Positions 43,880 to 54,227 of a stretch of 64,000 nucleotides of DNA are shown here, piece by piece; within the stretch, counting starts at the first letter, position 1; every line of letters starts with the position of its first letter. Source of the DNA: Prorocentrum cordatum (Eukaryota; Sar; Dinophyceae; Prorocentrales; Prorocentraceae); contig CAUYUJ010007213.1 in NCBI GenBank assembly GCA_963575745.1, forward strand, positions 287,892 to 351,891, given 5' to 3'. Position numbers and translations under genes: made by a program. The notes beneath the pieces are model-generated. The model ran no database searches. It saw only the letters and a list, made by a program, of their open reading frames with translations, and had not been told where the DNA came from.

Positions 43880-45130
43880 CAGAATACGTTGCCTTTTTCT
43901 AAATCGCCAATCGGCATGTATTTGGCGAAGCCCCCCGGCGTGTCTTGCGGGGAGTGCGCGCAGGCAGCTATGGGTGGATATCACATACACACATTATCAA
44001 TATAAGTACAGGAATGGACACTGAGCGCTTCGGAATCAGGCCTGATCAGAGGCACAAGGGGAAATAGAATGATTGTTTTATCTACAAGCTGTCAGGGCGC
44101 CTTGCAAATTCGTCAGGGCTGAGGGCGGAGGCTCGCAGGATTATAGGTTAGCCAACGAAAGCACAAGACCACTCCGTGCCAAGAGGCGCACAGGGGTGCA
44201 TCTCAACGTAAACGAGCGCGGATTCGAATGCATCGCAAGGATGTCCCAAGAGAGCTCAAACACGCGCAAGAATGGCCCCAGACACAATTTGTTCGATCAG
44301 ATTTGATATTTTAGGTTGTAGGCTTCCGACATTCCACGCAAGCCCAGTACCGCGCCAAGATAGCCAAGGAAGCAGGGCCCCAAGAGAACCCAAAGAGACG
44401 CCCAAGAGAGGTGAGAACGCCCCAATATGGCCCTGCACCGAACGCTCTGCTTTCCGCTCCAAGAGGTGCCCAGGAGGCCCTAAGAAGGCTTTAAGAGGCC
44501 TAACGAGTCACTCAGGAGCTCTCAAGCTATCCACAGGAGGTCCAAACCACGAGATCGCAACAAACGCCCGAGGGGCTTCTGAGCAACCACCTGGGCGCAG
44601 TGGGCGGATGGACCGCAGGCCACTAGGTATCAAGATCGCGTCTTATCCCCCCCCCGCTGGATCACCAAAGACGACGGGCGCAGGGGGGGCGAGGGATGGA
44701 GAAGATAAGGAAGGGCGGAGAAGGGCATATTAAGAGGCAGACTACGCAGTAAAGGAAGAGGGACGCGAAGTCAGGAGCGGCGCAGAGGGGGGAGTAAATA
44801 GGAAGGGCCAAGGCGAAGAGAGAGTTTGAGGGGGCATATCGAAGGATAGCGGTGAAGGAGGACAAATGGGCGGTATGAGACTGAGGCGGGCAGAGCAGAA
44901 TGCGCGGCAGCGAAAGCCAGCCTTGTCCAGGTGAGCCCCTTCAAGGCCAACTACGCTGTGCTCGCCATAGCGGCCTGCCGGGGCGAGAGGGAACGTGAGG
45001 GAGAGGCGAATGGTTTGCATTTTTCTTCTGCCCCTCCGTCTCCTCATCCTCCTCGTCTTCCATCGTCTCCTCCTATAGTTCCTCCTATGCAGCCCTCCTT
45101 TATTTGCGTCCCCCTGCTATAGTCCCCCTA
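43880..45130. other. No confident gene; CCAAGAG patch
   Basis: 44340-44510 has CCCCAAGAGAACCCAAAGAG-type repeat in plus orientation. Purine-rich sequence lies at 44690-44860. Short frames only. Confidence 0.5.
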
Positions 45131-45134
45131 GTTT

Positions 45135-45410
45135 GCCCCTGTACCTCCTGCTCCTCATCCTCCTTCTGCTCCTCCTCCTCCCATTTTCTCCTCCTCCTCC
45201 CTATCCTCTATCCTCCTCCTCCCATCTCTTCCTCCTCCTCCTGGCTGCGCCTCTCTGGCCCTCTCTGGGCCGCCTCTGGGGCCTCTCTGGGCCTCTCTGG
45301 CCTCTTTGGGGCCTCTCTGGGCCTCTCTGGCCCACTCTGGGCCTCTCTGGGGCCTCTCTGGGCCTCTCTGGGGTCTCTCTGGGCACTATCTGGCCCTGCA
45401 ACATGTTTCC
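45135..45410 (+). repeat. TCC tract and GGCCTCTCTGG minisatellite
   Basis: TCC-rich (45148-45243) then about 14 units of GGGCCTCTCT/GGCCTCTCTGG (10-11 bp) to 45400. Confidence 0.9.
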
Positions 45411-45644
45411 TCGCGCGTCTCCCAAGCACGAATCCAGACGCACTCACGTGCAAGTCCTTCGTGCCGTTCACTGCGCTCTGGGTCCTGTAGGCGCCAGCGA
45501 TGCCGGGGAGCAGTCGTGAAACAAAAGTGCTTGCGGCGTAAAGCGTAGAAGCAACAATGGCCTCAAAAACTAGCATGGGCGATGATCGGAGCGCGCTTGC
45601 ATGTTCGTGTTTAGATGCAGGGCATCTAGATCATTTAGCCGCAG

Positions 45645-45975
45645 ATGGAGCCGCTTAAGAAAGCTGCTCGGCTAGATGCAGACTATAATTATCGCATGTC
45701 GCAGCGAGATGATGTAGTGCCGTTGTGGACGGTGCGCATGGGCGTAGGATCTCACCAGTTCGAAGCGGACAGCAACGAGTCCAATCACGCGCCGCAGATG
45801 GCAAGGCCAGAGATCGAGCGCTACGACCTGCGAAGCAACCCCTCCGCGCCAGGCGACGGGTATGTCACCTTTGACCATGCTCAATGGGATGGCCGCTACA
45901 GCCGCAGCGACAGCGACCCCGCTGACGATGGCGCCCACGAGCAGCCAGACGCAGACAGCGACCAGCAGTTTGAGT
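45645..45975 (+). CDS. Possible exon, acidic uncharacterised
   Basis: Plus-strand frame MEPLKKAARLDADYNYRMSQ, VVPLWTVRMGVGSHQFEADS, ERYDLRSNPSAPGDGYVTFD, then Asp/Ser-rich to about 45975, after which it is a TCC-tract translation. Composition is protein-like and CAG directly before the ATG could be a splice acceptor. The opposite strand also has an open frame with a hydrophobic stretch (LLVAVCVWLLVGAIVSGVAV), so the coding strand is uncertain. Confidence 0.35.
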
Positions 45976-46739
45976 GCACGCTTCCACTCCTCCTCCTCCT
46001 CCTCCTCCTCCTCGTCCTCCTCCTCCACGCTCCAGCGAAGGGTCACTCTCACTTACCACTCGGTCGGAAGACGTAGGTAGAAACATGAAGCAGGAAGGCG
46101 CTGAAAGCAGATTGGGCTCCGTCCGCCCAAATTGGGAGGACGGAGAAGGTGAGGCCACTCGATCCTTGAAGTAGGAAGGCGCTTGGTCTACTATCAACGG
46201 CCGATGGGCGCGCGCAGCCGGCGCCGCGGCAGGCGGGCGGGCGCTCGCGAGAGATCAGAAGGCGACCGCGGCAGCCAACCCCGATTTAGGGGACGCCCTA
46301 GCGAGTGACATGGATGCCGCCAAGGAGGCCAGCTCCGAGTCCAGGTTGGCATCATTTTGTTGCGTCTTCTAGTTCTTCCCCACGAATCCGGACTTTTTCC
46401 TAATTCTCCTTCTAGCTCCTCCTTGCTCCTCCCCCACTTGGTTATCTGTCGCCTCCTCCTTCTATCTATTCCCCCAATTTGCCCTACAAGACTGAAGTTA
46501 TGAATATGATAGCTGAGATAAGAGACCCAGGCCTATAAACCACTAGAGATTCCTCATAAGAGCTGGGCCCCTCCCTGCTTGCGAGAAATCAACAAGGCGG
46601 GCGGTCCTGCAAACCGCGATCGTCTGCAGCGCCCTCAGCGCCAGGGGCAAGAGGCCGAGCGCGCCCGGCAGGGCCTCGCCCCTTGGGCCTCGGCCCCTCA
46701 CAGGCGAAGGGGGGGTGGCGGTCGGGGACGTGCACTCCT

Positions 46740-46900
46740 CTCCTCTCTCCTCCTCCTCCTCCTCCTCCTCCTCCTCCTCCTCCTCCTCCTCCTCCTCCTC
46801 CTATCCTCCTCCTCCTCCTCCTCCTCCCCCTCCTAGCTCCTCCTAGCTCCTCCTTCCGCTCCTCCTCCTCCTCCTTCTCCCCCTCCTCCTCCCCCTCGCC
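46740..46900 (+). repeat. TCC microsatellite
   Basis: About 20 uninterrupted TCC units (46745-46800) followed by interrupted TCC with CTCCTAGCTCC. Confidence 0.95.
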
Positions 46901-46904
46901 ACCG

Positions 46905-47375
46905 AAGGACACCCAGGGCCATTCAGGGGCCGACATCCAAGGGCCAGAGACAGCCAGGGACCGACATCCAAAGGACCGAAAAGCAGGGCCAGAGACATCC
47001 AGGGACCGACATCCAAGGACCATCAGGGACATCCGAGGATCGGCATCGAGGAGCCATCAGGGCATTCGAGGACGCTGGGCCACTTCCGTGGACATCGAGG
47101 GACACCTGGGGACATCAAAGGACACCAAGAGACATCTATCACCTGGGGCCCGGGGGCACCAATCGACACCGATAACTTACGAGGGGGGGCAGGCCCTTAG
47201 GCGAGGCCCTTCGGCAGGGCAGGTGAGGTCCTTAGGCAGGGCAGGGGGGGGGAGTATAGGTAGGCAGGCAGGGCAGGGGGGCCTTAGGCCGGGCAGGGCA
47301 GGCAAGGCAGGGCAGGGGACAAGATAACGGCCGATTGACCGTAGGCCCTCAGGCAGGGCAGGGGAGTACAGGGGG
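46905..47375. repeat. Degenerate decamer and GGCAGGGCAGG repeat
   Basis: 46905-47135: diverged GGGACATCCA-type units (GACCGACATCCAAGGACC), same orientation as 42.6-43.8 kb. 47190-47375: GGGCAGGGCAGG/CTTAGGC units with poly-G runs. Confidence 0.75.
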
Positions 47376-48250
47376 GGGCTAGGACGAGGAGGAGCTAGGA
47401 GGAGCCAGGAGAAGAGAATGATGATGAGGAGGAAAAGGATAAGGAAGAGCAGGTGGAGGATAACGACGAAGAGGATGAGCACAACAGTGATGTCGTGGAG
47501 AAGCTGCGAGGTATCTGAAATCTGCTCTGCGCCGAACCTCATCAGGAATCAAAATCGAGGATGGGGAGTGGGGCGCGCGGGATGCTGACAGCAAGGACGA
47601 GGCCAGGTTCAATGAGTGGTAGAAGGGGTTGCTGTTTCCAGCGAGCGCGGCCCCATCGAGCGCACCAGTGCCCTTGAAACGGGCGAGATTCGAGGGCTGC
47701 ATCTTGCAGACCTGGGGTCGTAGCACGTCGAGACCCCAGGTCGCTCCCTCAAATATTAAACCCCTACAGCTACTGAAGTAGCTCTTCGCGAGCGGACCGC
47801 TGACTGATAGCAGCGCGACCGCCTGCGTCTGCAGGCATCGAGTGCGAAGGGAGAGGACTCTTCCTATAGCTCCTCATCCTCGTCCTCCTTTCCCTCCTTC
47901 CTCCGTCCTCTTGTTCCTCATCGGCGCCATCCTGCTGCTGCTTCGCTGCTTCTCCTCCTCATCCTCCTCCTCATCCTCCTCCTGTCAGCCCGCGCCTCGT
48001 GACATCTGCCGCGCCAGATCTTGCGTTGCTCCTTCTCCTCCCCCTCCTCCTACTTCTCCTCCTTATTTGCTCCTCTCCAATATTGCCTGCCTTCTATGGG
48101 CTCCCCTTCTCCCAGCTCTCAGGCGTATACCCTCTCTCTCAAGGACTTCGCCCCGCCCCGCCTTTGGCGGCCAGTCAGGGCGGCGAAGCCATCGAGAGAT
48201 GAGATCGGGGCCCAGAGCATAGAGGACGAGAAGCCATGGACACCGGCCAG
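47375..48250. other. No confident gene
   Basis: Purine-rich (47380-47480) and TCC-rich (47955-48070) stretches. A minus-strand frame near 47726-47600 (KMQPSNLARFKGTGALDGAA) has some protein character but is too short to call. Confidence 0.45.
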
Positions 48251-48254
48251 GGCA

Positions 48255-48370
48255 CGCAAGGAGAAAGAGGAGGAAGAGGAGGAGGAAGAGCAGGAGGAGG
48301 AGGAGCAGGAGGAGGAGGAGGAGAAGGAGGAGGAGCTAGGAGGAGCGGAGGAGGCGGCGGAGCTAGAAGG
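48255..48370 (+). repeat. GGA microsatellite
   Basis: Interrupted GGA/GCA tract encoding poly-Glu in one frame. Confidence 0.92.
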
Positions 48371-48487
48371 GTGATCATCATATGTGAACATGGAAGTTAA
48401 GGGAGTGGTAAATGAGGTGGAGGGGGCGAAGGTGGAGGTGGGGCAGGCGGAGGCGAAGGAGGAGAAGCAGGAGACAGCGCTGTCCTA

Positions 48488-50023
48488 TCAGTCCTCGATG
48501 ATGATGTCCCAAGAGACCGTGTCCTTGCGCTCCTCCTGGTCACCCGGGTCGCCAGGGATTGTCTCCTCGTCCTCGCTGCCGTCGTTGCCGTTGCCCGCAA
48601 GCTCGCCCTCGCTGCCGTCGTTGCCCTTGCCCGCAAGCTCGCCCTCGCTGCCCGTGTTGCCCTTCGGCCCTTCCTTGTCGTCTTCCTCTGCTGGCCCATC
48701 TTGTGGCGGCTCATCTTGTGGTCCTGCCCCGCGGCTGTCACCTGCTGGCTCATCTGTTGGGCCTTCTGCCCCGCAGCTGTCACCTGCTGGCTCTGGATTG
48801 TCCATGGTCCACGTGCCAGGTGTGCGTGGGTCGCCACTGCTGCTGCCTGTGCTCTTGTTGTGCTTCTTGGAAGCGTCCTCCGAGCTGTCCTTCCAATCGT
48901 CCAGGCCTTCGAGGTCCTGCTTCTTCACGTCATCCTTAGTCTCGTCGTAGACGCCAGCTTCCTTCATGATCTCCACGAGCTTGGTGTTGCCCGCGTGCTG
49001 TATCACTGCTTCGAGCGCGCCGTCGGCTGGCAGGACTTTGCTCGAGGACAGGATCGACCACTTCTGCCCGGTGTTGTTCCTCCATGGATCGAGGATCCAT
49101 CATTTCGCTCAGCGTTCCTGCGTGGCCCGACGCTCTGCTCGAGAGCGCGTCGGTCCGCAGAAACGCTGGTCGAATACGATGGGTCCAGCAGTCCTCACGA
49201 ACACTTCCCAGCCGTAGTTCAGCTTCGGGCGGGGCGAGACGCCTACCTTCCAGACCAAGCCGTTAATGTCCTCCAGCGTCCTGCACTTCTCCCTGGCCTC
49301 CGCGCACCTTGCGTGGCACTCCTGCAGCGGCGTTTGCTCGGCCTCATTCACTTTCTGGCTCTGCGTGTCGGCATGGCCCTTCTCAGTGCTCGTCTTGTCG
49401 TGCTGCAACTTCAGCTTCTTGCTGGGCGGCGTCGCCAGGGCTTCGCCGTCCATCGGCTCTTCAGGCATCGCACCCCCATCCTCCGCAGGGCCTTCGGCGT
49501 CGGCTTTGCTCTTCTTGCCCTGGTCCTTCGGCTTGGCAGCTGGCTTGGCCTTGCTTTTAGCTTTGCCTTTGCCTTTGCCCTTTGGCTTGCTTGCGCTGCT
49601 TGCGCTGGTCTCGCCACCAGGGGCCTCGCCGTCAGCAGGTTCCTCGTCGCCCAGTGGCCCATCGCCAGGAAGCTCGTCGCCAGGTGCAGTAGATGCAACC
49701 GTCGTCTTGCCTTTCATCGATTTCTTTGGCTGCTTGCCCGCTGAGGCTCCGTTGTCCTCGCCCTCGCTGGGGCCCGCCGCCTTCTTTGCCTTCTTATGCG
49801 GCGCCTCGCTCTCGCAGGGCCTCTCACACTTGCGCTCGCCCTCGCCCTTGCCCGCCGCCTCGGCGCTGGCGTCGCCCTTGCCTGTGCCCTTACTCCCGGC
49901 AGCCTTGGCCTTGCTCGCCTCGGCCCGCTTGGCCTTGGCGTCCGCAATGTCCTTCTTAGTGGCGGCGGCCTTGGCCTCGGCCTCTGAGGGGGCGGGGTGG
50001 GATCGAGAGAAAACAACAAACAT
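48488..50023 (-). CDS. Low-complexity Ala/Lys/Glu/Pro-rich protein gene, at least two exons
   Basis: First segment (50023-49109): Ala/Lys-rich start (KKDIADAKAKRAEASKAKAA), Gly/Glu/Pro-rich middle with PGDELPGDGPLGDEEPADGE, KGKGKGKAKSKAKPAAKPKD, then a more globular end (CHARCAEAREKCRTLEDING, LVWKVGVSPRPKLNYGWEVF). Second segment, in another frame (about 49085-48488): WSILSSSKVLPADGALEAVI, GNTKLVEIMKEAGVYDETKD, then an acidic Gly-rich tail with near-exact repeats (GSEGELAGKGNDGSEGELAG), ending DIIIED. A stop lies between the frames, so an intron or frameshift at about 49090-49150 is needed. The bipartite KKAKK-type patches suggest a nuclear location. Function unknown. The first ATG is a choice of convenience. 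Confidence 0.45.
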
Positions 50024-50039
50024 GAGAGAGAAAGGGGTC

Positions 50040-50335
50040 TTCGGAAGCCCAGAACCCCCTAGGTCTACCTCTAGGGCCTACAGGCCTACCTGTAGGCTTA
50101 CCGGCCTACCCTTAGGCTTACATCCCTGGGCCTACCCTTGCGGCCTCACCTTTAGGGCCTACCCCAAGGACCCCTAGGCTTACCCCTAGGGCCTCTAGGA
50201 CCCCTACCCCAAGGACCTCTAGGACCCCTACCCAAAGAACGTCTAGGGCCTACCCCAAGGACCTCCTGGGCCTACACTAGGCCCATATACCCCTAGGCCC
50301 TACCCAATAGGCCTACCCTAGGCCTATCGCTTGAA
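50040..50335 (+). repeat. CCTAGGCCTACCC minisatellite
   Basis: About 25 degenerate units of CCTAGGCCTACCC/CCCCTAGGGCC, rich in the palindromes CCTAGG and AGGCCT. Confidence 0.85.
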
Positions 50336-50408
50336 AGAACACCAAGGGTGGCGGAGGAGCTCGTGAAAGCGCACAGCAGGGCGCGTGCGCGTGTGCGCGT
50401 GTGTGTGC

Positions 50409-50470
50409 GCGGGGGGGGGGGGGGGGGCAAAGACCAATTGGGGGGAGCAGGCAGAGAGAGAGAGAGAGAG

Positions 50471-50532
<62 letters not shown>
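50409..50532 (+). repeat. G run and (GA)n microsatellite
   Basis: About 19 consecutive G (50409-50427), then GA dinucleotides (50454-50529) with one AAC interruption. A shorter GA tract follows at 50565-50595. Confidence 0.95.
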
Positions 50533-50537
<5 letters not shown>

Positions 50538-50834
50538 TGAATCAATAATAAGTGGATTGGGAGCGAGGGAGAGAGTGAGAGAGAGAGAGAGAAAGAATGC
50601 GAAAAGAGAAGCAGAGGTGTAGGGGATATATTGAGGGCTCAGGGCCTCTACGGCCTTAGGACGGCTCCAAAACCTCAGGACGGCTCCGAGGCTCCACAGG
50701 CCTCCAAGGCCTCAGCTATGGAGAACGCCTCCAAGGCCTCACGACGGCTCCAAGACTAGGCACCCAAGACGGCCCGCCCCTCAAGACAGCCCCATGGGTG
50801 GTCCGACTGTGCTCCCCTGCTCCCCTGCGAACCC

Positions 50835-51514
50835 ATATATTGGACAACCCTCAACTCGCGCCTTCCTCCTCTGCGGGGACTTCACGCTGTTGAACGGCAC
50901 CAGCCCTAAGTACGTGTCCCCGTCTGGCCAGCAGAAGATGGCGTGCTGATCGTTGGCTGCCTTGATCGCGTACTGCGCTTCCTCGTTGTCTGCCCTGCGT
51001 AGCGCCCACGTGTCCTCGAAGATTAGCTTGAACGCTGCCTGCTCTGGGTTAACCTCTGCGAGGATGTCAACCACCGCATCGTCGCTGGAGTCCTCGTCTT
51101 CGTCGCTATCACCTGACTCCTGCGGCGGCTGCTCAGCATCGTTGCCAGATCTGCTCCTGTCTGGAATGGGCAGCGCCGTAGGATGCACTTTGGCCTTCGC
51201 CTTCGCCTTCGGCGCTGCGCTCACGATAGCGCCTTCGCGCGAACGGGCCCCAGTCACCTTCGCAGATCGAGGCGCTTCGGCGAGGCTGCGAAAGTTCAGA
51301 GATTGCGGATCGCAGACGACTGTCTCTGAGTCGCCTGTGCTCCACAATTTCTGAAGTTTCGCAGCCTCGCCGAATGGCGATTCTGCCGAGGGTTGCTGGA
51401 AGCGCTCGCGCAGCCTGACTGCTGCACCGCGTCGCTTATATCCGAGAGCGAATCGTCGCTCGAATCCCACCTGCTGAACATGCCGCGCATGCTCGCCAGG
51501 GAGTCGTCTGGCAC
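50835..51514 (-). CDS. Possible exons of an acidic protein
   Basis: Minus-strand segments with protein-like composition: VPDDSLASMRGMFSRWDSSD (about 51514-51380 in one frame), then in a second frame AKLQKLWSTGDSETVVCDPQ, PKAKAKAKVHPTALPIPDRS, an acidic stretch ESGDSDEDEDSSDDAVVDIL, and the globular EVNPEQAAFKLIFEDTWALR and AIFCWPDGDTYLGLVPFNSV, ending near 50835. The two frames may be exons of one gene. A 99-bp palindrome (51276-51374) sits inside. No family recognised. Confidence 0.4.
51276..51374. other. 99-bp imperfect palindrome
   Basis: Arms 51276-51320 and 51330-51374 are complementary at about 39 of 45 positions. The outer 18 bases (TTCGGCGAGGCTGCGAAA) pair perfectly; mismatches cluster toward the 9-base centre. 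It could be a cruciform, a decayed MITE, or the source of a long RNA hairpin. Confidence 0.8.
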
Positions 51515-51579
51515 CTCTATCGGATGAGGAGAACAGAGAGGACGACGGAGGGAGGAGGATATGAGGAGGGGGAGGAGGC

Positions 51580-51665
51580 GGAGGAAGAGGAGGAGGAGGA
51601 GGAGGAGGAGGAGGAGGAGGAGGAGGAGCTAGGAGGAGGAGGAGGAGGAGGAGGAGCAGGAGAGG
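51580..51665 (+). repeat. GGA microsatellite
   Basis: GGA trinucleotides with one GCTAGGA interruption, the complement of the CTCCTAGCTCC break seen in TCC tracts. Confidence 0.95.
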
Positions 51666-52129
51666 GGGGCGGAGGTTCAGCAGACTGGAGGATCAGGATC
51701 GGGGGGGAGAGGAGGACGAGAGGAGAGCGAGGAGGAGAAAGAAGAGGATGAGTCCTCGGGAAGACGAAATCGAGTCCCTCGGGAGATCGAACCCCTCGAA
51801 ATCGAGCCCCATGAGGGCAGGAGCCCCTCGGGGCTCCTCGGGATCAGGAGGATGAGGAGGAAGCAGTGGAGAAAGAGAGTAGTATAGTGCGATCGCCTGT
51901 GTTGGCAGCATCTCTTTGCTGTAGGGCATCTTCATTCTCTCCCGGAGCTGCGGCGGGATCTTGTAGCCGTGCCTTCCCGCAGAGGAGGAAGCGAGGCAGG
52001 GCGAGGAAGAGCTAACCAGAGGGGGGGGGGGGCAAGAGATGCAAGCGCGAACGTAGGAAGAGGAGGTAGTAACGTAGCCAAGATGAAGGGGGTCGTGACG
52101 TTGAGGAGCAGGAGGAGCAGAAGGAGCAG

Positions 52130-52585
52130 GAGGGGGGGCATTTCAAACTAGAAGCTATATGGGGTAATGACGCGGAGGAGCAGGAGGAGCGCGCAGGATG
52201 ACCTAGCAGGAGCGGTGGATGAGGTCCGCGAAGGAGCTAAGAGCAAGAGAGAAGAGCAGGAGGTCAAAGGATAGATACGAATAGAGGGGAGCTGAGGAGG
52301 TGGAGTAAGAACATAAGGATGAGAAGTAAGAGGAACAGGAGGGACCGAGGAGTTAGGAGGAGGAGGAGGAGGAGGAGCTAGGATGAGGATGAGGATGAGG
52401 AGGAGGAGCAGGAGGAGGGGAGAAGCTACGAGGAGCAGGAGGAGTAGGAGGAGGATAGGAAGAGGAGGATCAGGAGGAGGAGGAGGAGGGAGAGGAGCGG
52501 AGGAGGAGGAGCGGAGCGGAGGAGGAGGAGCTAGTAAGAGGAGGAGGAGGAGGAGGAGGAGGAGGAGAAGGAGGTAAGAGGCGGC
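52130..52585 (+). repeat. GGA-rich tracts
   Basis: Several GGA/GCAGGA blocks (52165-52200, 52353-52380, 52395-52475, 52480-52580). The minus-strand Pro/Leu/Ser frames are tract translations. Confidence 0.88.
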
Positions 52586-52719
52586 CTTGAGATCCTCCTC
52601 CAGCCAGCCAGCAGCGTCTCCGTTTTCTGGGCCTCCGCGCATATCTTGCTGAGGCCGGCAGTCGGGATGATCTGGACACGGCCCCCCTCCCTGCTCCTCT
52701 CCCCCCTCAGCTTGCTCTA

Positions 52720-53215
52720 GCTCCTCCTGCTCCTGCAACTCCTGTTCCTGCTGCTCCTGTTCGCTGCTGCTGCTGCTGCTGACGATCCTACTTCTCCATG
52801 TCCTTTCTAGTCCTAGATCCTCTTCCTGCTCATCCTGACCTTCCTCTAGCTGTTGCTGCTGCTGCTGCTGCTCCTCCCCCTTCTCCTCCTCCTAGCTGCT
52901 ATCTCCTAGCTCGTCCTGCTCTTCCTCCTCCTCATTCTCCCCCTGTTCTCCCTCCCCCTCCTCCTCCTCCACTACTCGTCCTCCTCCTAGCTCCTCCTCA
53001 GCCTCCTCCTCCTGCTCCTCCTATACTCCTCCTCCTCCTCCGCCTCCCCCTCGCTCTCCCTCTCCTTATGCTTCTCCCCCTCCCGCAGCCTCCCTTTCCT
53101 CCTACTCCTCCGATCCTCCTAATATCCTCCTCCTTCCCTTCTCCTCCTTGTCCTCCTCCTGCTCGTCCTTGTCCTCCTCCTGCTCGTCCTTGTCCTCCTC
53201 CCCGCCCCCGCGCGC
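52720..53215 (+). repeat. CTG and TCC tracts
   Basis: CTG runs (52766-52780, 52850-52872) and interrupted TCC (52720-53160), ending in 21-bp units CTCCTGCTCGTCCTTGTCCT at 53150-53195 that encode Glu/Asp/Lys repeats on the minus strand. Confidence 0.88.
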
Positions 53216-53395
53216 CTTCTGCACGCCTGCCTCCAAATCGTCCCTCTCGAACTTGAGCGCGCCCTCGCTGGCCTGGCTGAGGTGCTTGATTGTGAGCCAC
53301 CAGTTCGTGTCGTTGATGTACGCGGCAAGCCCACGCGTGCGCTTGGAACCCTTTGAGGGGTTCCAAGCGCACAGCGTGAAGTCGTCTCCCACCTG
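53150..53395 (-). CDS. Possible exon, uncharacterised
   Basis: Minus-strand frame with globular composition: VGDDFTLCAWNPSKGSKRTR, GLAAYINDTNWWLTIKHLSQ, ASEGALKFERDDLEAGVQKA, then an acidic tail of KDEQEED repeats. It has the same design (globular piece plus charged repeat tail) as the segments at 50.8-51.5 and 48.5-50.0 kb on the same strand, and may be an upstream exon of the same gene. A perfect 15-bp hairpin lies inside (53337-53372). Confidence 0.42.
53337..53372. other. Perfect 15-bp inverted repeat, 6-bp loop
   Basis: GTGCGCTTGGAACCC (53337-53351) and GGGTTCCAAGCGCAC (53358-53372) are exact reverse complements around TTTGAG. It falls within a likely coding exon (CAWNPSKGSKR). Confidence 0.92.
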
Positions 53396-53754
53396 GGAGG
53401 CGTAGGAAACCACTTGGAGGGAACAACCACACCCCCACAACTAATGGGTGTTGTTGTTCCCTCGAGGTGTTTTTTTGTTTACAAAAACAGGTGCACATGT
53501 TTTTTTTTTGAGGGGGGGGGGGAGCTAGGGGCGCAGGGGGATTTATTATTAAGGGGCCCAGGGTACCTTGAGGACGCTGAGCGCGTGCGAGACGCACTCA
53601 GCGAGCGTCGTGGCTCGCTGGCGCAGCTGTGCGCGGCGCCGCGCTTGCGCAGCTGTGCGCGGAGCAGCTCGAGCCCCTCTCGCCCCCCGCCCAGGGGAGG
53701 GCGAGAAGGGTAAGACGGCGACGAGAATGACGAGAAAAGAAGGAGCAAAGTTGC

Positions 53755-53990
53755 AGCAGCAGCAGCAGCAACAGAACAACGGCGGCGGAGCAGGTGAACG
53801 CCCCCCAGGTTTGCACCCCCCGGCAACACAAGACATACACACAGCAACAGACACATACACACAACAACAACAACACACACACATCCACACAACAACATAC
53901 ACATACACACAACAACAAACAACACAGCATCCAACAACTCAACAGCTCGCAACACAACAATAAACCCTGCACAACAACTTACAACACAAC
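53755..53990 (+). repeat. (CAG)n then CAACA/ACACA minisatellite
   Basis: Seven CAG units (53755-53776), then AC-rich CAACAACACACACA units (53828-53990). Confidence 0.88.
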
Positions 53991-54084
53991 AATATTCGGA
54001 ACGCAACATACATTCGCAGTCAACTTGGTCAAACCATTGGTATACTACCGATCATAGAATCTACCAATCGACCAAACAGCTTAT

Positions 54085-54155
54085 ATAAGGACATCAAGGG
54101 ACACGAGGGACATCGAGGGACATCGAGGGACATAGGGGGACAACTAGAGACAAAA
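54085..54155 (-). repeat. Short GGGACATCGA decamer array
   Basis: About 7 units of GGGACATCGA, the reverse complement of the 36.1 kb satellite consensus. It ends 33 bp before the 38-bp block at the edge of array B. Confidence 0.88.
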
Positions 54156-54188
54156 AGGGACAAACATGTACATAAAATCAGGGTCACA

Positions 54189-54226
54189 CCAGCCAGACGG
54201 ATAGTACGGAAGGTGGAGGCCCAGGG
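54189..54226 (-). repeat. 38-bp block at satellite edge
   Basis: Exact reverse complement of 18079-18116. Its CCCAGGG end abuts AGAGGGCCTCAGTGGACC, the first satellite sequence of array B, with one or two bases of overlap. Confidence 0.9.
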
Positions 54227-54227
54227 A

